This document shows, in pieces, positions 1 through 11,058 of a stretch of DNA of 64,000 bases (the stretch's first letter is position 1; each line of letters opens with the position of its first letter). Under the pieces are notes generated by a model. It was not told the origin of the DNA, made no database searches, and saw only the letters and a list, made by a program, of their open reading frames with translations. This DNA is from Paracentrotus lividus. Its lineage: Eukaryota; Echinodermata; Echinoidea; Camarodonta; Echinidae. Position numbers and translations under genes: made by a program. The stretch is from NCBI GenBank assembly GCA_940671915.1, contig CALNVZ010002974.1:24069752-24133751 (forward strand), given 5' to 3'.

Positions 1-393
1 GGATTTCACAGAATATACAGAATATACTCCACTCTCAGGAGTTCAGGCATTTGAATTCTGCTGCCTGTATCTGGCTGTATAATAGAGTATCAGCGGTCTA
101 CACTAACAATAAGTATGGTAATTATTTTAAACACAGTTATTCACAGTGTGACGACACTGTAAACAAAGTGTGTCCACATGGTTATAGAGCTCGAATTTAA
201 CAAAATGATCTATGTATAATAGAATGTGACAACACCGTGAAAAAATGTGTATAGGCCTACACTATTTAAAACGCTCAAATTAAACAATGATCCACAGTGT
301 GATTCATGTAGTCACACTGTGTTCTTTCCAGAAGGGGGTATCTTTAGATTTCCGCAAATCCTTGCCTTTGTAACCATTTACAAACGCAGGGTG

Positions 394-398
<5 letters not shown>

Positions 399-443
<45 letters not shown>
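399..443. repeat. (TA)n microsatellite
   Basis: About 22 uninterrupted TA dinucleotides, read directly from the sequence. Confidence 0.95.
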
Positions 444-444
<1 letters not shown>

Positions 445-526
445 TATAATAAATATAAACAGTATTGACCATCAAATCAAGACACCATACTATATCTTTG
501 TACTAGGGGAGGCTACAGCCTAATAA

Positions 527-546
527 CCCCCCCCCCCAAAAAAAAA

Positions 547-578
<32 letters not shown>

Positions 579-667
579 AACGAAAAAAAAAAAAAAAGAA
601 AAGAAAGAAAAAAAGAAAGAAAGAAAAAAAATAAAAAATAAAAATAATAAAATAAAAAATAAAATCG
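527..667. repeat. Poly-C then A-rich low-complexity tract
   Basis: A run of C is followed by about 130 bases of nearly pure A with scattered G, then AAATAA words. It could be a degenerate poly(A) tail of a retrocopy or a simple repeat. No flanking retroelement was recognised. Confidence 0.85.
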
Positions 668-1099
668 TGGCATTCATGATATTTTGTCTGACACAACCGT
701 CAAAACGTATATCGATTTTTTTTCTTCAAGGAATTTCCTCTGTGATCTATAAAGTTATATCGCGTGGTCAAAAAGGTGTTGAGAATTTTACACCCAATTA
801 AGGAAAGTATTTTCATACATAACTGAGGAGAGGAGACGCCATCATTTATGTCGGGAAAACGTGTGATATTACTCTCCATCATGCTAGTGGAATTTAGAAC
901 CAAGCTTTAACTTTCCTCTGTTAAAGAACCTTCGCGAATGAGTGTTTTGCAATATTTGTAAGATGAGGAGGTAGGGGTGGGGTCGTTATGTGTCTGGTTA
1001 TAATACCTAGTAAGAATTCTACAAAACATTGTCCTAAGTCCATCTTCATATAGTTTACATATGCAGACTTTCCAACATGAAAACGAACGTAAGGTCCAT

Positions 1100-1177
1100 G
1101 GTGACAGTTTCTTAATGGTACGGCCTATGAGGCTGCAAAGGTTGGAGCTCTTCCCGTCACATTAAGAAACTGTCACC
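1100..1177. repeat. Hairpin with 18-bp perfect stem
   Basis: GGTGACAGTTTCTTAATG at 1100-1117 is exactly complementary to 1160-1177, with a 42-base loop. Weaker pairing continues outside the stem. It is probably a small MITE relic. A structured RNA cannot be excluded. Confidence 0.7.
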
Positions 1178-1833
1178 AATGTAACCTCACCCTATCTTCT
1201 TCCCCCTCCCCGAAAAGAAAACATTTCATGCTCTTTTGCTAGCGCTTCGTTTACCAAATTAATTTTTATTAAAGTAGTGACTTGCTTCATTCTTTACTAT
1301 AGATTCCGCGCTTCGTGCTAATCAAATTTTCAGGTTGATAACACCATAAAAAGAAATTATTACATTATTTGTCAAAAGGAACCTATTATATGAAAATTTC
1401 TTTCATATGCCGTGTTACCAAAATAGCCGTCGAGATATTTATAGCCCGAAAATCTCTAATAACGGGGCAAATTCCGCTTTAAACATGTTAAAACATCATT
1501 ATTAAGAAGAATTTTTTATTCGTTAAGGCGTGCTTTATGACTAATAAACCTCTCACGCAGTCTTGCAGTTACTTTCTGTTCATACGATATTATATTTTGA
1601 TGCGATAAAAATAATTCTACTAATGGATTAAAAAAAAATCAAAATAGGCAAAGAGATCATTTTGTCGATCTACTTCGAAAGGATAGATATCTTTGCTACT
1701 GATTTCTGTGTTACGTACAACAACTCACATCAAGGTAATTTTATATCTGTTATATCATTATCTGTCGACAGTAAATGTAGTTTGATAATTGGAAGAAGTT
1801 ATAATAATAGATGCAGATAATCCATAGAACGTA

Positions 1834-2229
1834 CATTGTAAATAATAAATAAAAAGAAAATCTGTATTTTTACAGCGAAGTAATTGATGTCAGCAGAGTC
1901 GCCGTGATGTAAAGTGTGATATAAGTATATAAGTAAGTTTTGTTGTTAATTTCTTCTGCAAGAATTTAATGGGAGATAAGCAAAAGGTTTTTTAAAAAAA
2001 TCATCAGAGCTATTACATGTATATCGAACGGAACAAGACTTAGTGTGTTAGTCCTGAAGTTTTTTTTTTTTTTTTTTTTTTCGTATCTGTCACGTAGATA
2101 TTAGGAGAGGAGAAATTACCTACAATTATTTCATATTACATTCAAAATATGCCAACTCTGCTGAAAAGTAATTTGCTGTAAAAATTCAAATATGTATATC
2201 TACTACATGTATATATTTATTTTACAGTG
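1834..2229. mobile_element. CACTG-type foldback element, TGTAAAATTACA family, copy a
   Basis: The left end reads CATTGTAAATAATAAATA and the right end mirrors it (TATTTATTTTACAGTG), each flanked by TA. Inside, the left segment (TTTTTACAGCGAAGTAATTG, then GTCAGCAGAGTCGC) is matched in inverse on the right (CTCTGCTGAAAAGTAATTTG, then CTGTAAAAAT), so the whole element can fold back. A T run near 2061-2081 lies in the middle. No transposase frame is present. A relative sits at 3431-3746. Confidence 0.7.
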
Positions 2230-2329
2230 TACTGTCTCAGCACCTTAATAAATAAGTTACGAAATAAGATATTTTTATGAATATATCTTAATCATGTTGA
2301 TGTGAATTCTGTGGAAACAATCAGGTATA

Positions 2330-3181
2330 CCGAGTGAGTCAGAAAAAACTTTACACCTAGAAAAATGTCAATAAAAAGAAAACAAATTTATAAACCCCAA
2401 ATTATTATACATATTCTGAAAGAGTAACTCCTTCCACATCTTCTGGTACCAATTTTTTGTGTTATATTTTTACGCTTGGATGAACGCGACGCATTGTTTG
2501 CGAACATGTCAATTTCGAATTGTGCCAGAATGGGAGTAAAATCAAAACAACAAAAAGCTAGAAAAAAGCAACTTCATCCTGATTAAAATAGCATAACTTT
2601 GTAAAGAAAATGTCTTCCGATTAATAACTTTGCAGGGGTGTTGTTACACATATTGACTACATTTTGTATGAAATTGAGATAGATCTGTAGAGTCAGGCAT
2701 GAGTGAGCACACTTCAAAGACAAAATAATCACTTTTCAAAAGTATTAGGCATGTTAGGAGGCCTTTTTAGGTCTGTCAGTGGCAATTTACTCTTTGATGT
2801 GTACTTATTCGTGCATTACCTGACGAGTCAATCTAATTTTCAGACAAAATGTAGTCAATATGTGTAACAACACCCCTGCAAAGTTATTAAGCGGAAGACA
2901 TTTTCTTTACAAAGTTATGCTATTTTAATCAGGATGAAGTTGCTTTTTTCTAGCTTTTTGTTGTTTTGATGTTACTCCCATTCTTGCACAATTCGAAATT
3001 GACATGTTCGCAAACAATGCGTTGTGTTCATCCAAGCGTAAAGACATACCACACAAAAATAGTACCAGAAGATGCGGGAGGAGTTACTCTTTCGGAATAT
3101 GTAAAATAATTTGGGGCATATAAATTGGTTTTCTTTTTATTGACATTTTCCTAGGTGTAATTTTTTTTTTGACTCACTCGG
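2330..3181. mobile_element. Long foldback MITE (CCGAGTGAGT family), copy 1
   Basis: The element begins CCGAGTGAGTC and ends GACTCACTCGG with TA on both sides, the target preference of Tc1/mariner-type transposases. It is nearly a complete palindrome. The left arm (to about 2745) and right arm (from about 2765) repeat the same words in inverse, including CTTTACACCTAGAAAAATGT, GAACATGTCAATTTCGAATT and TTTGCAGGGGTGTTGTTACA. There is no coding capacity. It lies just upstream of the first exon of the FAMeT-like gene, and a second copy is in that gene's third intron (5331-6167). Confidence 0.9.
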
Positions 3182-3255
3182 TATAGACCTATGATATTGG
3201 TGAATAAAATGATTAAGCTTAAAGAAAGTTAATTTCGTTCATTTATTTGGCAGGA

Positions 3256-6200
3256 ATGCATATCTTGAGGTTTATTTCACTTTTGGTAACTCTGCATCAC
3301 GTGGTAGGTAAGTGTTTCGAATGGTTGGGTGTGAGGGGCTCTTCAAAAGTTGATGGGGTCGGTGTGTAATAATATAATTTGTATTGTTTAACTTTTTTAA
3401 TTCGAAAAAGACCTTTTGGAATTAATTATACACTCTAAAAAAAAAAATAATACAAGAAAACCTACATTTTTACAGCAAATTAAAGTCAGCAGAAACGCCA
3501 TGAAATATGTTTTTTTTTTTTTTTTGTAAACAGTATTGCTGTTATTTTCTCCATGAAAAAAAAAAAGAAAAAAGAAATTGGAGTCTCTATAGCGTAGGCC
3601 TACGTATGTAGCTAAAACAAATAAAATGTGTTTGTATATCCGGTTTACAGGAGAAAAATAAACAACATTTCTGTAATTTTACACACAAGATATCGCAACC
3701 CTATCGACAACATTTTGATGTAAAATTACAGATATTTTTTACAGTGTGGTTGCATTGATTGTTAGCCTTTAATTCATTTAATTTAACTCGGTGTCTTTAA
3801 TATGCATTTTGCAAAGATTGGGATGCGTTACAGAAATAGCGCCAATATTTTAAGTGCCGTGGTTTAATTTTTGTCGTTTAGTCTATAGTTCCTTATTTGC
3901 TTTGGAGAAAAAATTTAGTTGGTTGAACCGAATGAGACCTTCTCAGTTAACATAATTACGATTTTAGTTTGTTACAGCTTATCTACTTCATCTAAAATAA
4001 AAATACATTGTGAGAACAAAGATACTGACGATGATCGTACTCAAGTGTATACTCTGCAAGATGTCTATCCAACCTTGACCCAAGTTTTCAAAACAGAAAT
4101 GAGAGAACGTTCTCCGGCATCTACATTCACTGCTTGTGTCGCAACAACGGGTGAGTTAGAATTTGTATGATTGTTTTTTGTTCTTTTTTAAATATAGTTT
4201 AGTAACTTTTTTTTATTTTTTTATTATTTCTTAGTAATTAAAAGTGGTATCATGAACATGTTCATGTTTTCCGTGACTCATGAGACGTTGCGGAGTCTCT
4301 GGGGCGTCTCCAAGACGGGTTTGAAATAGTCTCGAACTAGTCACAAAATCCATCCCATTGTAGAGGAGACGTTTCCAAGACTCGGAGACTAGTTTGAGAC
4401 TGAGATGCCTCCAGAGTCGCGGGAAAATCTACAAGATTGTCCGTCTCGGAGAGGTCTTCTTAATAGGCGAGACACATAATATGGTGGTCACAACTGCTCG
4501 TACGTGTATGTTCACCTCTCTTCCGCTTACACTGTAGGAAATTCCTACATCGCAAGTTATCTTAACTCGCACAAAACAGACAAGGCACGTGGGATGTTTT
4601 TACACTACATTTGGTACAAACATATCAAATCGTAAGAATCGCTGGAAAAGTGTCTAGGGCACATAGCATCATAATGCAAGGTTTCAAAAACAATTATAAG
4701 AACTTTTTTTTTCTCGCTTAATTGGTCGTTACACATCCCCGCATGAAAATAGTTTTAGTGCTTGATCTTTTTTTTTTATATCTGTGTTTGATGATACTTC
4801 AATACCTACATGTTTTTCATGGGAAGGGGATAGTCATCATGTGTCTGGAACCAATTACTACATTGGCTACAAAAGTCAAATTCTGTAATCATTATGGTAA
4901 TTATTGATCAAAATTATGTAATTATTCCTCACTTCTTATATTTCAGGTTGCATGTTTCATACACAGAGAAATCACTGGGCCCATACTGCCATGCAACCTG
5001 TGCTGATACCGGAGGGAGTAGCTAGGTTCTCCTTCAAGATACGCTCTAGGAATATGGTTACAATGATGTTAATTGATCAGGAATCTATTCCAAAGGGGGT
5101 ATTCCGGGACCCGATCATACTGGGTAAGTGTGCATAAATTACTCTCATCTTAATTACTATCATGTTTTTCACCTTGTGTGTGTATATGCGGTATGAACCT
5201 GAATTGTACTTTATGCCATATTTCAATGTAATTATCGAACATAGGTATGCCTTCTATGCGATGCTCATTATAACTTTCATTTTATAATAATATTAATAAT
5301 ATATAGCATTTAAAGTATGCCATCTATCTACCGAGTGAGTAAAAAAAAAAACTTTACACCTAGAAAAATGTCAATAAAAAGAAAACCAATTAATAACCCC
5401 AAATTATTTTACATATTCTGAAAAAGTAACGCCTCCCGCATCTTCTGGTACCATTTTTGTGTGGTACATTTTTACGCTTGGATGAACAAGACGCATTGTT
5501 TGCGAACATGTCAATTTCGAATTGTGCCAGAATGGGAGTAAAATCAAAACAACAAAAAGCTAGAAAAAAGGAACTTCATCCTGATTAAAATAGCATAACT
5601 TTTAAACAAAAATGTCTGCCGCTTAATAACTTGGCAGGGTTGTTGTTATACATATTGACTATATTTTGTATGAAAATTAGATAGATCTGTAGAGTCAGGC
5701 ATGAGTGAGCACACATCAAAGACAAAATAATCACTTTTCAAAAGTATTAGGATGCCTTTTTGGTCTGTCAGTGGAAATTAGTCTTTAACGTGTACTCATT
5801 CGTGCATTACTTCACGAGTCAATCTAATTTTCAAACAAAATGTAGTCAATGTGCGTAACAACACCCTGCCAAGTTATTAAGCGAAGACATTTTCGTTAAA
5901 AAGTTATGCTATTTTAATCAGGATGAAGTTGCTTTTTTCTAGCTTTTTGTTGTTTTGATTTTACTCCCATTCTGGCACAATTCGAAATTGACATGTTCCC
6001 AAACAATGCGTCGTGTTCATCCAAGCGTAAAGACATACCACACAAAAATGGTACCAGAAGATGCGAGGGGAGTTACTCTTTCAGAATATGTAAAATAATT
6101 TGAGGTTTATAATTTGTTTTCTTTTTATTGACATTTTTCTAGGTGTAAAGTTTTGTGACTCACATGGTAGTTTCCTACTCAGAGACGCAGAGGGAAATAC

Positions 6201-6613
6201 AATGAATGAGTAAAAAAATTCAAATGCTCTTTGAATGTAAATGGGTTTGAGAATAACTTTTCTTATACATAACTTCTGTCTCTGTCTTTCTTTTTTTTTT
6301 TCACAAAGAAATTGTAAGCCATGGGGTCGTGAAAATAACGACAGCGACGTACTGGACTTCCTCATTCATTGACTGCAACGCAAACCCTTACTGCTCCTTC
6401 TGGGTTGACTTTTCGAACGGCCTCTGCCGACTTGGTTTTGAGGGTGCCACTGAACCTTTATTACACACACTCGATCCGTCGCCTTATCAGATCACCGCTA
6501 TAGTCTTATTCACTGATGATGAAGCGGATTGGATTTTCAATCTACCGTGTAACCAGACTTGGTTCGATGAAAATGAATATGTAGGAACAAATGTAAAGGT
6601 TTTACCTCCCTAA
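3256..6613 (+). CDS. Secreted FAMeT-like (Methyltransf_FA) domain protein, 4 exons
   Basis: Proposed exons are 3256-3307, 3968-4150, 4947-5123 and 6309-6613, joining to 238 codons plus stop. Donors are GTAAGT, GTGAGT and GTAAGT. Acceptors are TTTTAG, TTTCAG and CAAAG. Every intron is phase 1, as is common for extracellular modules. Residues 1-21 look like a signal peptide (MHILRFISLLV, then VVVCYS). The C-terminal half resembles the farnesoic acid O-methyltransferase-like fold: ARFSFKIRS, DPIILGE, a cysteine-containing strand ending in FWVDFSNGLCRLGFEG, then a W-ending strand (DDEADWIFN). In echinoderms this domain usually occurs in secreted or membrane proteins, and methyltransferase activity should not be assumed. 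The start is the only ATG giving a leader in phase with exon 2. An upstream AG at 3976-3977 would break phase. GTAAAG at 6593 is a possible donor, so further 3' exons cannot be excluded. Function is unknown beyond the domain. Confidence 0.72.
3431..3746. mobile_element. CACTG-type foldback element, TGTAAAATTACA family, copy b
   Basis: It lies in intron 1 of the FAMeT-like gene. The left end is CACTCTAAAAAAA and the right end is TTTTTTACAGTG. The stretch CATTTTTACAGCAAATTAAAG, then TCAGCAGAAACGCC matches the internal sequence of copy a at 1834-2229. TGTAATTTTACA near 3672 and TGTAAAATTACA near 3720 form the self-complementary motif pair near the right end. There is no coding capacity. Confidence 0.65.
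4265..4490. mobile_element. Decayed GAGACG-type inverted-repeat element in intron 2
   Basis: The segment is dense in GAGACG/CGTCTC words (GAGACGTTGCGGAGTCTC, GGGCGTCTCCAAGACGG, GGAGACGTTTCCAAGACTC) in both orientations. The composition is the same as the better preserved elements at 15398-15620 and 39049-39330. Ends are not clear, so limits are approximate. Confidence 0.5.
5331..6167. mobile_element. Long foldback MITE (CCGAGTGAGT family), copy 2
   Basis: The element starts CCGAGTGAGT after TA and ends ACTCACATGG before TA. It has the same internal palindromic arms as 2330-3181, including CTTTACACCTAGAAAAATGT, the GAACATGTCAATTTCGAATT block and their inverse copies. It lies wholly inside intron 3 of the FAMeT-like gene, so the pre-mRNA would contain a hairpin with arms of roughly 400 bases. 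There is no transposase frame. Confidence 0.9.
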
Positions 6614-6745
6614 CTTTTTGCCTGCCACGTGTGACTTGAGTTACAATCGTACTTATTAACAATCAACAAATGTAAAGGTTTTACCTCCCTAACTTTTTGC
6701 CTGCCACGTGTGACTTGAGTTACAATCGTACTTATTAACAATCAA
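6588..6745 (+). repeat. 79-bp exact tandem duplication at the FAMeT gene stop
   Basis: CAAATGTAAAGGTTTTACCT at 6588 is repeated at 6667, and the two units appear identical over 79 bases. The first unit contains the last codons (NVKVLPP), the TAA at 6611-6613 and the proximal 3' UTR. The second lies wholly in the 3' UTR or intergenic region. Because the first unit keeps the stop, the reading frame is unaffected. Confidence 0.9.
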
Positions 6746-9439
6746 CTATACAATCGTAATAATTAATTTTCTCTGTAATGGTTGGGCTAAATGATTTGAA
6801 AATCAATGATATTGATGGTACCATGTCATTAATTCCCGGTAGTTCATACCAAGCAAAAAAGTTTTATACTATTTTTATTAATTAAAGAGAAAAGTCAACT
6901 TGTTTATGCTGAAAATTAATATGGCGTGCAAAGAGCTAAGAAAGGGAACCCCTGATTAGAAAGTGGGGTCACCTAGCTACGACCAGTTTATTAAGGGAAT
7001 TCTGAATACAAGGGCATTCTGGTGGCACAAATAATTTTTGGGGTCGATCTTCTGCTCCCAACACAGATTGAAAAAGCCAAATAAAAAAAAATCCAAAACT
7101 CAACCACCAACCAACCAACTCTGCTTCGTTATTTACGCTTATCAAAATCAAATTTACTGTTTACCTATTGTGTGTGTGTGGTTTTTCCGACCTATGTACT
7201 TTCTGTTGTTTATCATCAGCAAAGTATTTGTTATTGGTAATAAAGCTGGTGTATAGAATTGGTAAATCTAAATATATATTCTTTCAAATTTGGAGATTCA
7301 TTTGAAATAGATAGGTTATATGATAAAATAAAAACAACAATTTAGTTTGAAATATGAGATATAAATATCATTATAAATGTGCATAAAGTTACTTAAAAAA
7401 AAAAAAAAAATGGGGTCCCGGCAAAATTGGCTTTATTTTTTTTTTTAATATAAAACTACTTCACAGACACGGATGGGAAATAAAATTTGACTATAATTCG
7501 TATACTTTTTTCTCTTTGAAACAGATAAGGCAAATTTATTTAATGAACATCAGGAAGGCCTATTTTAAGGGAAATAATTTAAATGCCAGTACAGGCCACC
7601 AGATCTCCTCTTACATTCAAGTTCAAATGTTTAAATGTGTTCATATTCAAACTTGAGTGACACGACATTTGGACTGATAGAAGGGCGCATATCTTTGCAC
7701 TTGTAGATTATGAATGGATCATGACTACCATATCATGTATAATGTAGGAGTGGCATGTGTCATTACCACTTGGATTTGAATTTTACAATTGGCCCTGGAA
7801 ATTGTGATTAAAAAACAGTGCGTGAGTGACACGACAGAAAAAAGACATGTGTTTCTGACCATCATTGGTTATGGTTGGATTTGTGCCCAAGTAGATCTCT
7901 AAGGGTACCATAAGTGCTGGTATATGTATATGAATAGTGTACCTCTCTGACATTTATTGTGTTTATCAATCATTCCCTCTCAGTGGAAAATAGTCGACCT
8001 CTATGTGTCGTGAGTGACACGACATCCAAAATGTGAGTGACACGACCAGTGTCTTAAATTCAACATTTCAAGTAAATAACTAAATCCAAATTACCTGTAT
8101 TTATATGCCATGTTAGAGTAGTCCATGAAAATTACTTTAAGAGAAAAAAATCTGACAAAAGTGATCGGTATTAAGAATAAGAGGCATTTAAAGCACCATA
8201 GTCCCATACGTGCAAATTCCTGTTTGCTCAATTAATCAGCATAAGAAAACTGGATCACATAATGTTTGAACTTAAATAATTGTTTGTATTGTAAAGAAGC
8301 CTTTGTGTTGATTTCAGATCCTAATTTGCATTTTCAAAGGCACATCGCCATATTAACATTTCAGCTAAATGTCCCACTTAGTCTGAATATGACCATGTGT
8401 AAAAATTGGTATAAAGGTCACTTTACTTGTTTTATTGTTGTAGAGTATTTCAACAGAGACGAATATAATTGATATTATTAAATCTTACCAAGACTATAAC
8501 CCAGTAATGTAAAGCGTGACAACACAAGTACGGAAATTAAAATCGAAGTCTCTTAAAACCTTTTTGGTTCCCCTTTTGCGGTATTAAGAAAAACTTTGAG
8601 TTTTAGTTTTATTACTTCTTGTATTGTTGTTTTTACAAGTAGGGGTTTTCTTGATCTTGAACATGTTTAGAAAATGCACAGAAAACAAAAACACTTTGAA
8701 ACATCTGATTACTATGTAAATATTTCAATGGTGAATATCCTGAGCTCCTTCTTTGGGCACCTTCATTTATAAATATTCACCTCGATTTTTTTTTCATCTT
8801 AGCATTTTGTGCTTAACCCAATAAAACTGAATTGAATTACATTACATGTGAAACGTTTGATAAGGGTTCAATTTCGAGTTGTCTTTACACAATAATCCCA
8901 CAAATGAATAGACGTCTTGAAAGCGCAACTTGTTATTTTTAAAGATACAGTATAGATATCAAAATTATTGAAATTTGTGCAGACATTCAACTCGACAGGC
9001 GGCTTATAAAATTTTAAAGAAAGTTAGTCTATTTAATTTTTCGTCCTTTTATCTTCGAAAGTATATGGGATGACTTACAGCTGACTTTCAGGGTGGAATT
9101 GAAGGTAGGAAACGAGTCATTCAGTAAACTTTAACAAAGCGAAACGGCGCTCTTAGTGATATCATTATACTTTCAAAATTGTATTAAGAAAACCAATTAT
9201 ACAGATACATATGATCATGTGGGTGATAGAGTGGGGTGGGGTTATAATGGGTTGTGAGAGTCGGCGTGACTAGCAAGACCTCTTTACGGTTAAATAATTG
9301 TACATGTTGGAGAATATGAACACGTTTGAGACCATGAGCCTGACCCTGTTCGGGGGCCCCTGCCAGGACAAATCTCAAATCTTCAAAACTTCCGTGCCAC
9401 AAAGCGTGTTTCCTCCAACAGGGGACTTCTGTTCAGGAA
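6746..9439. other. Gene-free stretch with possible poly(A) signals
   Basis: AATAAA near 7239 and 7326 could serve the FAMeT-like gene. No exon is recognised; the frames at 6969-7256 and 8266-8472 lack coding character. The stretch also holds four copies of a 13-mer, TGAGTGACACGAC, listed separately. Confidence 0.45.
7654..8046 (+). repeat. Dispersed 13-mer direct repeats TGAGTGACACGAC (x4)
   Basis: Exact copies start at 7654, 7823, 8011 and 8034, all on the plus strand, separated by unrelated AT-rich sequence. A related word (GCGTGACAACAC) occurs near 8514 and again near 226. The spacing is irregular, so this is not a tandem repeat. It resembles the subterminal motif arrays of the elements at 52971 and 61403, but no terminal inverted repeats were found around it. 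Confidence 0.75.
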
Positions 9440-9755
9440 TACTCTTACAGGGTGCCCCAAAATAAACGACATTGAAAAATGGTAAATTTGGCTGAGCGGC
9501 GACTGTTTGCGAACTTTTCCTTTGTCATCGTCATCGCCATCAAATGCTTGCAAACGTAGCGAATGTAGAGGATTCGTAACTTAGAGTCACAAACACTCGT
9601 TAAACGATGTAGTGTCGCCAACAGTCGCCAATAGTTTTTCTGTCTCGCAAACAGGAAGTTTTTAAGTTCGCAAAGACTATTCGCGAGACACAATGTCTGT
9701 GGGTGATGATAAAAGAAAAGTTCGCAAACATTCGCTGCTAAGTCACCCATCTCCC
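9440..9755. mobile_element. Foldback element with TTCGCAAAC arms
   Basis: GGCTGAGCGGCGACTGTTTGCGAACTTTTCCTTTGTCATCG-type sequence at about 9490-9530 is mirrored by GATGATAAAAGAAAAGTTCGCAAACATTCGCTGCTAAGTCACC-type sequence at about 9703-9747; the shared core is GTTTGCGAACTTTTC and its inverse. The phrase GGGTGCCCCAAAATAAACG at 9451 resembles a mariner-like terminus. Limits are approximate and nothing is encoded. Confidence 0.5.
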
Positions 9756-9769
9756 CCTCTTTCTAATTC

Positions 9770-9997
9770 AATATCGTTTAACGAGCGGACTGACGATCAC
9801 AAGGTACGCGGTTCGAATCCCGTCAATTCCACTAATGTCATTTGGCAAGATATTAATCTACAATTTGCCAGACTTGACCCAAATAAGGTAAATGGGTACC
9901 GGTAGAAAGAAATTCCTTGAATGCCTATTAAAAAGCGCTCTTTATTAGGGCAGCTAGTATATGGCTATAGCCGGGTAATAATATAAGCGGCGCCACT
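9770..9997 (+). mobile_element. tRNA-derived SINE
   Basis: The tRNA-like head contains an intact B box, GGTTCGAATCC, at 9810-9820, preceded by GGACTGACGATCACAAGGT. The body continues with AGGTAAATGGGTACCGGTAG, AAGCGCTCTTTATTAGGG and CTATAGCCGGGTAATAATAT. That body is reused in the interrupted SINE at 14553-15662, which shows it is a dispersed family. The A box is degenerate. Confidence 0.75.
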
Positions 9998-10832
9998 GAA
10001 TAGTTTACTAGATAGTCGGGGCATTATAAATGTTATATATTATTATTATCATCAGAGTAGATTGGCAGACACATGCTCGTGGATTGTTGTTGTCAGAAGT
10101 GACCTAACTGTACATTTTCAAGACAGAAAAATACAATTTTGCTGAGATGGAAATGTATTGACTGTCACGAATGGGGGAACATATAGGGCCTAATACTTTT
10201 GGTAAGAAAATTACAGCCAACAATATATTCTAAGAACTGAAATCCTTTAGAGGGAACAGTATTGCGGATGGTTTTGAAAGCTATTTGATGTTATCAACGA
10301 AACCATTATTTTAAAACAATCCCCGTAGTAATTGTCCGACGCATAAAATAAATTTATAACACATGTAACCGTGTTTGTTAAACTGTATTGTTCAGAATAA
10401 TTTTTTATTTACTTTTCGTGGTGTCTGTTTTTGTGGCACTGTTTTTGTCGTGTTATTTTATATGTAAAATATTAACTGTGTGTTTCACAGTTAATCATTT
10501 GTGTCGAAAAACCACAATTTCCCCACTCTTAGGAACGGAAAGCACAGTAACCTTTTAAATTATTATTATTACAATCATTATCACCAAGGCCGAGATGGTG
10601 CTCGTTTTGCTGTCCCAGTTTTAATTTTTGCTAATGAGCGTGCAAATGTCATGAAATTAGTATAGATAGCGCACGCAGAAATCGATTAAAAAGCCTCTTA
10701 TTCTAGTTTACGTAGACTTGACATTGTGTTCGATGATGGGCAGTTTGCATTAGTAATATCAAAAGAAAAAAAAAGCAATATGTTTGTCTTATTTCTCGAT
10801 TTTTTTCAAAACTAAAATATTGCAAAACTTAC

Positions 10833-11058
10833 GGTAAGACGAAAACGGATCAGGTCGGAACAGATTTTCGCTGGCTCGTCTTCCGGTCCGAGCTGGCCTC
10901 GACCTCCGAGTCTCTCCGAAGATTCTATTCTGACGAAGGTTGTCATGCAAGAACGAATCGGACGACCTTATTCGTTGATTTCGTTTTAAACGTTGTCCGT
11001 TGTCATTGTCCGTTTCATTATTTTCCAATGCAATAGGGTCATGTAGGTACCCAAACAT
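10833..11058 (-). CDS. Minus-strand coding exon (possible alternative first exon), product unknown
   Basis: An ATG-initiated open segment of 75 codons plus one base ends at a consensus donor (TTACC|GTAAGT, read on the minus strand at 10833/10832). The predicted peptide is charged and arginine-rich, with an acidic patch (ENNETDNDN) and RRSRPARTGRRASENLF. It has no signal peptide or membrane segment. The segment is more GC-rich than its surroundings, which supports coding. The donor is phase 1, the same as the minus-strand exon ending at 21992, so both could be alternative first exons of one gene whose remaining exons lie at lower coordinates or outside the window. No downstream exon has been identified. 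It could also be the 5' exon of a separate gene. Confidence 0.45.

Larger units (their letters stand above)
1..1833. other. Gene-free left flank
   Basis: No convincing coding exon is visible. The first 340 bases repeat loosely related GTGTGAC/CACTGTG words, such as CACAGTGTGACGACACTGT near 140-160 and a similar pair near 290-320. These may be remnants of a motif-rich repeat. A TA microsatellite, a C run and a long A-rich tract follow, and an 18-bp perfect hairpin lies near 1100-1177. The short open frames here coincide with low-complexity sequence. Confidence 0.6.
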
